Source: Thysanoteuthis rhombus (taxonomy: Eukaryota > Mollusca > Cephalopoda > Oegopsida > Thysanoteuthidae). Taken from it: 64,000 nucleotides of DNA. This document shows positions 54,886-64,000 of this stretch, one piece after another. The translations under genes were made by a program, and so were the position numbers. The notes beneath the pieces were generated by a model. That model had not been told where the DNA came from. It was given only the letters and a program-made list of their open reading frames with translations, and made no database searches. Numbering within the stretch: the stretch's first letter is position 1; every line of letters begins with the position of its first letter. The stretch is taken from assembly GCA_963457665.1 (NCBI GenBank), contig OY735237.1, forward strand, positions 5,092,832 through 5,156,831, given 5' to 3'.

Positions 54886-55199
54886 TGTGGGTGTTGTTTC
54901 TTGAGAGGCAAACGTTTTCCTTCATTCTGCATGAGTTTCTTCAAGAACAAGACTGATTGCTATTGGTATTATTGTGAAGATTTTGTTAATTGTATCTATA
55001 TAATACTAGATTGATCGTATTGGGATGAAGATTCAAAAAGCTGATCACATTGGATTGTTTTTCTAAAATCTTCTATCTGTACTTGAGGTGTCTTGGTTGG
55101 GAGGGAGTGAAGACAGCGGTCAGGTCATTTCATCCAACTTTTTAACTCTCATTTATTTTACTTGAGAAATTCATTATAATCCTCTTCTGGCTTACTATG

Positions 55200-55495
55200 C
55201 CCATCAAAACTTCACCACAGTACCATTAACCATACATTTTAGGAACACATTCCTTACTCTGTCTGTTGTCAGCCTCTCGTAAAGTATTGGACTTCCCAGT
55301 TTGAATTCAATGTTGTTTGTATCCCAAACTGGTTGCAATCAAGTCTGAGGAGCAGAGTCTGCTCTGCTATTTACCCATAGCTGGAGGGAGAAAAGATGGA
55401 TTCATGCCTTTTCTAAAGGCATTACTGGAGTTCGAACTCTGTTCACGAATTTCATTTTCTATGCTGTAAACTGTTAGGCCACCTGCACCTCCAGA
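55200..55495 (-). mobile_element. tRNA-headed SINE, family I
   Basis: Minus-strand head GGAGGTGCAGGTGGCCTAAC, AGTTTACAGCATAGAAAATG, GAGTTCGAACTCC (B box, intact). The body on the plus strand has TTTACCCATAGCTGGAGGGA, GATGGATTCATGCC and TTACTCTGTCTGTTGTCAGC, matching 18.44-18.79 and 19.57-19.74 kb. Confidence 0.75.
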
Positions 55496-56900
55496 TTGCT
55501 TAGAATATGGGGTTCAAAAGCCTGACTACATTGATAACAAGGTGTAAGAGGTTGAGCACTCTGCAAATAAGACATAAAAGACTAACCTTTGGATTTAAGA
55601 ATTTTAAGGTCAAAACTGGTTTAGGGTTGGGAATTAAGGAATAAAATATTGAAAATCTTATTCTTGTTCTGGGAAATTCTATGTCTCGTTTTTTCCACTA
55701 AAATCTTATCTTGTTTCCTGATCTATACTTCTTGATAATATGACGGACTTCAATTTTAGCTTTCAATGAGATTTTTTGCGTTAACATAAAGTTGAACCGT
55801 TTGACCTTTGACTGACTGCTGACCAGTTTTTTTTCCATATTAAAATTTGACTGTGTACAGACCTACCAGCTATAGTGTCTACACAATACTCAAATTCCTC
55901 TTACTGAAGATGCATATTAATCCTCTTGGGACATATATATCCCAAGGTTTCTATGACTGCTGTGATTTAAATGTCCTTTAGATCTCTCTTAAAAGTCTAC
56001 CGGTACGTATGTGTTACAAAAAAAAAAAAAATGAGATTTTCCCAGCTTTTATAACGACAGACAGTTGACGTCATCATAGTATGAAACTCACACAGGAATT
56101 AGTACACTCATAATTAAACAGGAAAGACTCCACTAATTTTTGAAAATATATTTTAGATTTACGATTGATGTAAGAATACATGAAGTAAGACAAACATTAC
56201 TTTTAATTCATTTTCCATTTTAACATCTTGGACGGCTTTGTACCAGAAGACATTTCAAACAGGATTATATTGTCCCAATGGTCTTTTTTGTGATATATAT
56301 TTCTTCCTAAGTAGCTAGCTTCACACAAAAATGATCATTATCATTTCTCTGATATAAATCTGTTGTTTTCCTGGATATGGTATTTATTTTCATAACAACT
56401 TCTGGGTGTCTAATGTGGGAATGAAATATTACATTCATTTCTGTTCAGAGTGATGATAGATTTTGATAATAATAAATGTCTATTTGGACAAATATGTCCC
56501 AAGATAAATGCATCCCATCGTGATTCTGGCTCTTCAATGTATGGAATATTCAGGCATTAAGCACCTTGATAAATTTGTCTTGAAAAGTTACATTACAAAT
56601 AAACCAGAAAATTCCCTAATCAAAAAATAGCAATTTAAATAAGGCAATTGAAATATCTAAAAAAAGTTAAATATGACCTGAGGGGCAGATTTTCCTTTTG
56701 TTTCAACACATGATCAAATGCATTGTTTTTCAAAGGGAAGCATCTCCCCTTCTTTGGGGAGAGGGGGTGGAAGGATACCTAGGAGAGGGTGCTGGAAAAC
56801 CTGAATGAATAAGAATTTTTTCAAGGGAAGCACCTGCCAAAAATCATAAATGATGTGACATTATTTTTCTGAAGCACACGTCTGCGGTAAAGAAGCTGAC
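55496..56900. other. No recognised feature
   Basis: AT-rich with no supported gene or RNA. Confidence 0.35.
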
Positions 56901-56917
56901 AACTTTCAGTTCATTAA

Positions 56918-57415
56918 TTCCACTGTCTTTTGCTGTGCTATGCAAAATTACTGAGAGGTGATTTTGCGGTTTTTCCCATCTTAAAAGCATTTATTGACAA
57001 TGATGAGACTCGGGAGGGAGTTACCAAGGCTGAGAGGGAGGTTTTACGAAAGCATTGGCAGCAACTGAGCTACAACTTTACAAAGTACTTTGGTAATGAG
57101 GACACTATGTATGAGTGAATTGCATCACCATTTACAGGCAGCACTTAATTTGTTCCAAATTCTTTGCAAAATGACTCCATTGATTTAAAGAATGACTTGG
57201 CTCCAGTGTTTGAATCTTTGAAGTATACAGACTTTTGGTTAAAGATGATTAGAGATTTGAAGTTTCAAGCCTTTGCATTGTGAGCAGTGAAGATTCTACT
57301 TCTGTTTCTGAAAACATATTTGTGCAAAGTTAAATTTCAAGCCACGGTGCTAATGAAAACTAATCTACGCAATAGGCTTTGTACAGAATAAAACATGAGA
57401 CTGGCATTGGCATAG
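56918..57415 (+). pseudogene. hAT-superfamily transposase, C-terminal fragment (ZBED5/FAM200-like)
   Basis: One frame reads through the end of a hAT transposase with five in-frame stops. The blocks in order are KLLRGDFAVFPILKAFIDND, LRKHWQQLSYNFTKYFGNED, a stop at the usual Trp (57116-57118), IASPFTGS, a stop, FVPNSLQNDSIDLKNDLAPV, FESLKYTDFWLKMIRDL, a stop, AVKILLLFLKTYLCKVKFQA and TVLMKTNLRNRLCTE, a stop, NMRLALA. This matches the hAT dimerisation domain of the ZBED5/FAM200/SCAND3-like group (W..NPF, L..L..D..LK..F, FW......YP.....AL..LLPF.TTYLCE..FS....KTK.RNRL). The absence of frameshifts suggests moderate age. The BED finger and catalytic region are missing, and no ends were found. Confidence 0.8.
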
Positions 57416-57880
57416 TTGGTTGTGCCATGAATAAAAATCCTTGTAGTAAATAGAATTAAAAAATAATCTCACCAACAAGCAAGTAACTCACAATACCTTT
57501 TGAGCTGTTATTTGGACAGTTTTTGTAAAATTTGAGTTGTTCAAAAAATAAATGTCTTCTTGGAATATGGTTTCTTAATGTCTCAGAGGTTTGTGGCTTG
57601 GGTTTTGTCTGAAGTTGAGAAAGAGGGGCATAGAGAAAAATGCTGAGAACCAGGGATCTAATGAATGAACAATTGGTTTGAGAGTCATAGAAAAGAGTGT
57701 AGAAATAAGTTGAATATTGGGTTATGGTAAATTAAAGTAATGAGAAGCAAACTAAGATATAATTCATTACCAGTAACAATTGCTCTAATCAATAAATAAA
57801 TCTAACCCGAAATTCTGAAATTAATCGCCCCAAACCTCTGTATGAAACATCATTATTAAATTTCTGCTACTAGTTACCTT
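57416..57880. other. No recognised feature
   Basis: AT-rich. Any remaining hAT sequence could not be traced. Confidence 0.35.
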
Positions 57881-58135
57881 CATCTTAATTGTTATGAATG
57901 GTTGCATGTTAAGTGAGCCACCCACTGGCATAGGGGGTTGTGAGTTCGATTCTCACCTGGGACTTATCCTTTATTTTGATCCATGCTTTTAATATATTTA
58001 TTCAATGCTGAACAGAACCCAGCCTGAGTTCAGTTGCGATAAAAAGCAACAAATCAGATTGACGTTGATGGACATAGCGTAAATTTGAAAGCAATGATTT
58101 ACAATACTTCATCTGATAAAGTTAAATTGGATTAC
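57881..58135 (+). mobile_element. tRNA-headed SINE, family L
   Basis: The head has AAGTGAGCCACCCACTGGCA (A-box region decayed) and GTGAGTTCGATTCTCACC (intact B box with a perfect T-arm, near 57940-57957). The body TTCAGTTGCGATAAAAAGCA ends with the family L tail TTTACAATACTTCATCTGAT, AAAGTTAAAT. The lack of a proper A box and acceptor stem rules out a tRNA gene. Confidence 0.6.
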
Positions 58136-58920
58136 TCTGTATGAAACCTTTTTAAAATTATATTCATTTTGCTTCTTGTTGATTTCTGTAGCTTCTTGCA
58201 TTTTACCACCACTGTTGAATATTTGGGGCTAAGTTGTAAATAGATGAGAATCAAAAACGACTTAAGAAACTAATGTTGTAACATATTGGAAGTAATGGTT
58301 GGTTTGGAACTTGGCCAAGTGAGAACACAAGAAAATTTCTCGGCAGACTAATTCATAAAAAACATCTAACAATATTGCTAAAATTCCGCCCCCCCCAATC
58401 TATTGATTCATTGAGGGTCACACACTTTTTATTGTTGTTCATTCTGTCCACAGATGTCTTATGTGAGTGCAGTTTTCACAGAATAATTGTTTTTTAGAAA
58501 GACAATGTTAAAAGCATAAGGATTGTTGCGGCAGTCCATCAATATTTGATGCCTGAAAATACAGCCTATCCTGATTTTTGAGTGATGATGTATTGAAAGT
58601 GCCCAGAAATGCAATATGATAGCATTCTTACTCTCTTTTATATCTTAATGCAGCACTGTCTGCATTTGAACCAAGTTTACATTGGTAAGGTTTCACCTTT
58701 TATCATCCAAGCCACTATCTTTACTACTAATCTTCTTCTCTTCCTTAGATATTTTCTGTACTAACAAAATGGATATTTCTGGCTACAGGTGGAAAGAAAT
58801 GATAATAAACACTACATTTTGCAATTTTTGATTGAAAATTCATTTGTGCAAGTTTCAACAATCAATCTATAAGTTGTGCATTGAAAAAGAGGAAGGGAAT
58901 TATTGTCAGTGGTCAGGAAT
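58136..58920. other. No recognised feature
   Basis: A C-run (58389-58397) and AT-rich sequence. Words at 58.89-58.97 kb resemble the tandem unit at 31.87-32.05 kb. Confidence 0.3.
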
Positions 58921-58924
58921 GCAA

Positions 58925-59425
58925 GTATTACTGATGGAATTGGGTTATATATGTATAATGCAAATCCCATTTTTCAAGACAGATTGAAAAGTCCCCTTTC
59001 AGGATTGCCATCAGCAGCTTTGTTGCATTCTTCTTGATCTTTACCCCAGTTTGAAGTCTCCATCTCCTGACTGTGAAAAGCCATGGGAAGCAAGATTTGT
59101 CCCTGCTGAAAACCCTGTATGAGTTGTGAAGAATGGTCATTGTGAATGCAACAATTGCACAGTTCACAAACTCACTTGATGACGCATCACTACTGGAAAC
59201 TCGGAAGTAGACGTGGTGAATGATACGTTCAGTCATTGTGAATGCCAAGGTTGTACTGTACAAAAGCTAAGTGAATAGTGTCACACTGCTGAGTAACCCA
59301 ATGGGAGAATATTTAAAAATGCATGTGCCGTAAAGTCCTCTCTGATTGGTTGCCAAGTAACATCAAAGCCATGCAATTGGTTCTCTGAATATTCAAACTG
59401 GCTGGATACTTTCTAAACAGATCTC
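58925..59425 (-). pseudogene. Mariner, internally deleted copy with fused transposase ends
   Basis: On the minus strand the terminal repeat ATCTGTTTAGAAAGTATCCA (about 59404-59423) is followed by ATGTTACTTGGCAACCAATC, shared with the family copies at 10.1, 12.4 and 15.7 kb. A 112-codon open frame (58928-59263) contains MTERIIHHVYFRVSSSDASS, the transposase start, and later NATKLLMAILKGDFSICLEK, WD, the C-terminal helix region, with the catalytic core deleted. The second terminal repeat was not found. This is the only copy whose remaining frame is continuous, but without Asp residues it cannot be a transposase. Confidence 0.75.
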
Positions 59426-59439
59426 TTTTATGACCAACA

Positions 59440-59480
59440 TATTGGAGTCAATGTGCCATAAAAACATATTTTTCATCAAA
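59440..59480 (+). repeat. Interspersed motif with TCAATGTGCCATAAAA
   Basis: TTGGAGTCAATGTGCCATAA, AAACATAT (59448-59464) matches repeated motifs at 60.17-60.58 kb. Confidence 0.4.
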
Positions 59481-59708
59481 ATCTGAGCTTTATGTTAATA
59501 AAGGCACTGAGGATCTAATTTTTAACTAGTTTGTCTTTCATTTTAATCATTCCTTTTTATCAGAAGTTGATACAATCTATGACCACTGAAGTAAGCCACG
59601 TGAATTGGAAGTACAGAAATAGCCTCCTAGAATTCAATATATCGATATGATGGTTTGTGATAAAAATCTACAATCAAAATGAAAGAAAAACTTTTAAAAA
59701 AATTAACC

Positions 59709-60110
59709 CTCAATAAAAACTGTCATGTGACCAACAGCTTCAGCAGCATGTTGTGTTGGGGATGATCAATTAAAAAATTGGAAAAAAGCAGTGACTTATG
59801 AATAAGTTATTCATGCTGCCTTCAGTTGGGCAGTGATCACTAAAAAGATGGTAATTTTTTTCACAAAAAGTAAGGAATCAATTTAGCATAAACCTTCATT
59901 GTTAATTGAACCTCGCATTAAAGCCCCATAATAGGAGAGAATTTTCAGAAAGGAAAAGTTTTTCAGAGACATAAAAAAGGGGTAAATATTGAAATTTTCA
60001 GCCCTCTAGATCCATTGGTGCCACTTGTACACGTGATATATATGTACAACATAGTCAGCCAGACCAACATAGAAACCTATGGTGACAGTCTTGGTCAATG
60101 GTCTCTAATA
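59709..60110 (+). repeat. Family B interspersed repeat, near full length
   Basis: CTCAATAAAAACTGTCATGT, GACCAACAGC, GTTGTGTTGGGGATGATCAA, GTGATCACTAAAAAGATGG, AATTTAGCATAAACCTTCAT, CCATTGGTGCCACTTG, GCCAGACCAACATAGAAACC, TATGGTGACAGTCTTGG, TCAATGGTCTCTAAT. The first 20 bp (AGGTCTGG...) are missing. Confidence 0.85.
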
Positions 60111-60159
60111 CTTCATTTAAGAATTCAGATAATTTGAGACAAAAAAAAATATTTTGCTA

Positions 60160-60600
60160 CCATTATATAGTAATTAATGTGCCATAAAACTGTTATTACT
60201 ACCCAAATAAGAAACTTTGATACATGATTGAAGCGCATCAGAATATGATTATGAATAAGGTTTTATGGTGCATTGACTGCTATACAGTGGTCTTGTAACT
60301 TGAAATAAGATTTTTTGATGGATCTTGATCATAATAATGCATGTATTTTTATGGCTTACCACCTTCTATGTAATGGTCATGGCTTCTTGTGTAAGTTCCA
60401 TAGTCTTTAATTACATGTATGAAATGAACAAAATATGACCATTATAGAGCAGTCAGTGTGCGATGAAACTTCATTTGAGATCAGAATCAGGACTTTCTAT
60501 ATGTAATCAAACATTTGGGAAATCTACCTTGAGAGAACCTTGTTAGCCCTAGAGGATCAATGTGCCATAAAACCTCCATCAGAATCAGGAGCTTGGTTTG
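60160..60600 (+). repeat. Unclassified repeat with direct and inverted TCAATGTGCCATAAAAC motifs
   Basis: The motif occurs at 60174-60190 (TTAATGTGCCATAAAAC), 60453-60469 (TCAGTGTGCGATGAAAC) and 60557-60573 on the plus strand, and inverted at 60260-60276 (GTTTTATGGTGCATTGA). The first two are preceded by ACCATTATA(T/G)AG, and the inverted copy by the matching CTGCTATACAGTGG. Class unknown. Confidence 0.5.
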
Positions 60601-60663
60601 GTGATTCATGTTGGAGTTTTACTTGAAAAAGAATCTTGTTTTGTACTACCTAATCATTATATA

Positions 60664-60945
60664 GGAATCATCATCATCATCAGTCTTTTAACGTCCGTTG
60701 TTGGACATAGACTTTCCCCAGGATTCGCCACACTTCTCTATCATGGGCGTCGTGGAGCCAATACTTTCTGAATTTGTCTAGTTGGTCTCTCCATCTAATA
60801 TTCTGCTGGCCTCAGTTGTGAATGTGATCTCTGGGGATCCATGTCATGAGTTGCGTTGTCCATCGGTTGTCTGCCATTCTTGTAACATGGCCAGCCCACT
60901 GCCATTTGAGATTTTTAATTGATTCCATGATGATTTTAAGAACTC
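60664..60945 (-). pseudogene. RTE-clade LINE 3' fragment
   Basis: From a (CAT)n tail at 60667-60681 the reverse strand reads the ORF end through AHDREVW, LDKFRKYW, the QNIRWRDQLDKF block, MTWIPRDHIHN, MADNRWTTQL and NLKWQWAGHV, then stops near IIMESI. Stops and indels are present; no RT core. Confidence 0.85.
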
Positions 60946-61200
60946 TCTGACCAAATACAAAACTAGAGAGCACTCGAAAAGTGCATACATCTGCCAGCGT
61001 CATTATCACTATGATATAGCGCAGGTAATTAATGTGCATAGATTGACTCCAAAATTTAATCTATCCCATGACCCACCCTTCCACAAATTGAAATTCACTG
61101 ACAATTTTTAGAGATAGCTTTGGGACAGATAGACAGACAGATGAAAAGACAAACGGAGGGTCAGAAAGACTCTGTAATACACAGATAGGTATATATTGGC
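60946..61200 (+). repeat. Unclassified repeat with GACA-type tail
   Basis: AGATTGACTCCAAAATTTAA, CCACCCTTCCACAAATTGAA, ATTCACTGACAATTTTTAGA are shared with 35.40-35.65 kb and, inverted, with 24.4 kb. It ends in GACAGATAGACAGACAGATG and TATATTGGCAGAGG. Confidence 0.55.
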
Positions 61201-61763
61201 AGAGGTAAGTGATATAATTACTGAAAGAAACAAGTCAGTCACAGGTTTTCTTTCGTCGACCAAACACTATTATAATTAATTGTATCAATTCGCGTAAGGT
61301 AATTCGATCAATTGAGAATTTCAACGTACAAGAACAAATTAAACCTATCAATTTAGGATTTGTTTTTGATTACTTCGGCCTCTAATGATAGAAAATTGCA
61401 AAAAATAATCACTTCCTTGTTGTAAACATTTGTAATCAAGCAGAGGGAAAGAGAAAAGGATTTTGAATGGTAGACTAATATACAGGAGCCTAGTTGGAAA
61501 TAAGGGAGCCCAGGGGCCTTGGCTCCTTAAGAAGCTGCTTTCCAACATTTAGTGAGATTTGTTATTGCATAATGTTTGGAGAAATGCAGTTGGTGAACTG
61601 CTTTTGGGTGGGGTGTTAAAATTGCTCCCCTGTAAGTAGGTACCGCTCTTCAGAAGATTGGCTCAACATAATCTCCAAACACCCTATTTGCTCCCATGCT
61701 AGATGAAACTAAGCTTAGCAAATATCTATAGGTCTGTTTGGTGGCTAAGCAAGTTGCACTTGC
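61201..61763. other. No recognised feature
   Basis: No gene, RNA or repeat match seen. Confidence 0.3.
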
Positions 61764-61793
61764 ACAGGCAGGCAGGCAGGCAGGCAGGCAAGC
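61764..61793. repeat. (GGCA)n microsatellite
   Basis: About six CAGG/GGCA units in tandem. Confidence 0.9.
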
Positions 61794-61889
61794 ACATTGT
61801 CCTCATTTAGAAGATGAGCTGAGTAAAGTCTGCTTTATGGCCAGACTACACTATAGTTGATAATAAGGCATATAATAGCCCATTATTTT

Positions 61890-62110
61890 TCATTAAATTT
61901 TGATGTGTTTCTTCCTTTATCCTAATTTCAATTGCCTTTTATACAACTTTCAATTCAGCCTATTTTTTCTATTGCAACATTTGGAAGTAAAGAATAACCC
62001 CTTGATGAGAACTGAACTCACACCCTCATTACCAGAAGGAGTCTAGTTTATGCCCAGTTGCTCTTACCAATCCACCACAAAGACTTTCATGGATTAATGG
62101 AAGCTGATTC
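61890..62110 (-). mobile_element. tRNA-headed SINE, family L
   Basis: Minus-strand head: TTTGTGGTGGATTGGTAAGA, GC (A box), about 40 bp, GTGTGAGTTCAGTTCTCATC (B box), then AAGGGGTTATTCTTTACTTC. The body (TTTCTTCCTTTATCCTAATT, CAATTGCC) repeats at 62.26-62.33 kb and 14.03 kb. Confidence 0.65.
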
Positions 62111-62239
62111 ACACTTTTAAATTCACTCCCCACAACCGACTATTAACTCCATGTTTTTTTTGTTTAAGTATGAGATCTCATAGCCTTAATAAATCAATCT
62201 TTATCATTATTGGATTAAGTATTGTAACATTATTTTTCA

Positions 62240-62335
62240 TTAGATTTTGACTAGTTTTTTTCCTTCATCTTAATTTCAGATCTTGGTGAAAAATAATGTG
62301 TTACAGTACTTCATCCAATAATAATAATGATTGGT
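62240..62335 (-). repeat. Family L SINE body/tail fragment
   Basis: TTTTCATTAGATTTTGACTA, TTCATCTTAATTTCAG, then AATAATGTGTTACAGTACTT, CATCCAATAATAATAATGAT, similar to sequences at 61.89 and 22.81 kb. Confidence 0.45.
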
Positions 62336-62430
62336 GTAATAGTCCTGTTCTGTCAGTAATGCTTGCCTTAATATCTGACCAATGACATTTTTCTTGCACT
62401 TCTTGAGTAAAATAAGTACACTGTAACATA

Positions 62431-62812
62431 TTAGAAACTATTAACCCAAACTGTCAAAATAGGTTTCTTCAGTTTCCAAGCTGGTCTGGCTGGCTATGTG
62501 CATATATGATGCATACAGGCTGCACCAATGGAGCTAATGGTCTGAAAATTCAAACATTTACTCCTTATTATACCAACAAAAAACATCTTTTTAAAAAAAT
62601 GTTTTGGGGGGGGGTCACTTCGCAAAGTTTATGCTAATTTATCACTAGTTTGTATCTGACCGTTTTAAAAAAAATTCTCAGGCCTTTTAATGATAACTGC
62701 TCAATAGAGGGCAATAGAAATAACTTAAACATTGATCATCCTTATGCAACATGCTGCCAAAAGACATTGGTCATGTGACAGTTTCCATTGAGTGACTAAC
62801 CAGACCTGTTTT
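62431..62812 (-). repeat. Family B interspersed repeat, near full length
   Basis: TTAGAAACTATTAACCCAAA, CTGTCAAAATAGGTTTCTTC, AGTTTCCAAGCTGGTCTGGC, CACCAATGGAGCTAATGG, TCAAACATTTACTCCTTATT, AGTTTATGCTAATTTATCAC, TTGATCATCC, CATGTGACAGTTTCCATTGA, GTGACTAACCAGACCTG. It gives both ends clearly. Confidence 0.85.
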
Positions 62813-62954
62813 TACTTTTTTTTCTCTGTTCTTGGATAATAAGTGTTATTCAGGAACAAAAAAAGCAAGAATCTGTTGTACAATGTAATTATTTTACTCA
62901 AGAAGATAATGAGTGTTATTAGGTACCAGAGATACAGGCACTGCGACACCAATG

Positions 62955-63025
62955 ATCAAGAGGTCTGGTGAATCTTGGGGAAGGTCTATGTCCAACGATG
63001 GACACTAAAATACTGATGTTGATGG
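62955..63025 (+). pseudogene. RTE-clade LINE, very short 3' remnant
   Basis: GGTGAATCTTGGGGAAGGTC, TATGTCCAACGATGGACACT, AAAATACTGATG matches the last 60 bp of the RTE copies. Confidence 0.65.
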
Positions 63026-64000
63026 AGTGTTATTTTCCGATTGATTAAGTCTAAAAAAATATAGAAAACATCAATTATTCCCTTCAAGCTTTGTTTTTGT
63101 GACCAGGACAGTGATAATTTGAAAACTTTTTATTTCCAACTGGACAACAGGCAAATTTGCACACTTTTAATCACATAAAGTAAGAAAAACAACTGTATAT
63201 GAATATCACTGCCCTTGTCACAAAAGCAAAATTTAAATGGAAATAATAGCTATTTTCTATACTTCTTACTCTCAAGCAATTAGAAACTGACATTCACTAC
63301 CCAGTAACAAAAATCACAATGTATGGCATTATCAATACATTTACATTAGACATATTACAATTCTATTCTATCTATAACACTTGCAATTGCCTTTTCCCTA
63401 ATTCCAATGAACAGCCTACAGATTGAATGCTGAAAGTTGCTCAAACAAATTTTAGTTAAAAAAATTGCAAAATTTGGTAGTTAATTATCAAATTGCACTT
63501 TCACTATTGGTGTGATAGTTCTTGTATTGTGTGAGTGAGAGTAGTAATGGTAGTTGTTTCTATGTAGCAATGAGGTGGCTGTGAACAAAGGAATTTGTCT
63601 CCACGTGCTTTGAGTTTGCCATCACATGCTGTGACATCACAATAAATGTTGAAGGAGACAGAAATGGCCAGCTCATTGAGATTTAACCATTTTGTTTTTT
63701 TATTAGAAGAGAGAATATGCATGTGAGTTTGTATTCAGGATAAAGACACTTACAAAATGATTTGGACTTACATTTAACAATTTAACAAATGAGACATTTA
63801 TAACAATACATATGAAGATGACATTAGTAAGATTGATTGTGATGGAAGAGGCCTGTTTAGATGAGATTGCTTGGTAATTAAGGAAGGAGATTGGATCTAT
63901 GATAGGATGGTTGTATTGTGTAAGCTTGTAGCTAGATAGAAGAGGAAGGTGGAAGATAGCGTTTTAGCATGGGGTAAGAGCTCTATGCAAAGTAGTCAGA
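63026..64000. other. No recognised feature
   Basis: AT-rich. A 72-codon minus frame at 63504-63722 has no recognisable motif. No gene, RNA or repeat match is supported to the end of the window. Confidence 0.35.

Noticed and set aside
54687..54956. Paired 87- and 88-codon frames on opposite strands
   Set aside because: They overlap an RTE 3' fragment; only its minus-strand blocks match a known family.
1..64000. Assignment to octopus or squid from the microsatellites and tRNA SINEs
   Set aside because: The abundant cephalopod SINE and repeat sequences I would expect were not recognised; the evidence supports only an animal genome.

Overview
This looks like nuclear DNA from an animal with a large, AT-rich genome. 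No complete host gene, rRNA or functional tRNA gene can be supported in the 64 kb. What can be read is a graveyard of mobile elements: RTE-clade LINE 3' ends, two mariner lineages, a hAT transposase relic, a Penelope-like (GIY-YIG) relic, several tRNA-headed SINE families and several unclassified interspersed repeats. Long (AT)n and (TA/TG)n microsatellites lie between them. The phylum cannot be fixed; a marine invertebrate is a guess.

Layout. 1-8.7 kb: a Penelope-type motif relic, an RTE tail directly followed by a decayed mariner (2.1-3.2 kb), a SINE, a 736-bp TIR element (4877-5612), an RTE scrap and a GIY-YIG relic (about 7.5-7.9 kb). 8.7-16.7 kb: a palindromic AT minisatellite, a SINE, an RTE tail, three copies of one mariner family (10.1, 12.4 and 15.7 kb), a C-rich minisatellite (11.45-11.75 kb), and a tandem duplication whose two copies differ by a 44-bp inversion (16.14-16.62 kb). 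17-31 kb: a 393-bp fold-back element with 15-bp flanking direct repeats, a tRNA-like module and a hammerhead-like core (17172-17564); copies of family B; SINEs; a head-to-head pair of RTE tails (23.6-23.96 kb); and families F and D. 31-45 kb: family E, an inverted SINE pair (33.4-33.8 kb), an RTE tail, the second fold-back copy (37712-38110), a family B copy inserted in a second copy of the TIR element (41.2-42.35 kb), and an 830-bp compound microsatellite. 45-64 kb: an RTE nested in a family D copy, the longest RTE relic (with RT motifs), a four-unit array of tRNA-5'-half-like sequence, more family B and SINE copies, a 108-113-bp minisatellite, the hAT relic (56.9-57.4 kb), a mariner on the minus strand and further RTE tails.

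How the parts relate. None of the autonomous elements is intact: all carry stops, frameshifts or deletions. Several small families look non-autonomous. The tRNA-headed SINEs may have used LINE machinery; which LINE is not shown. The fold-back element shares its hammerhead-like motif with the stretch next to the Penelope GIY-YIG relic, which suggests, but does not prove, Penelope-mediated movement of a retrozyme-like element. Family names (B, D, E, F, I, J, K, L, H) are local labels for repeats recognised by comparing copies within this window.
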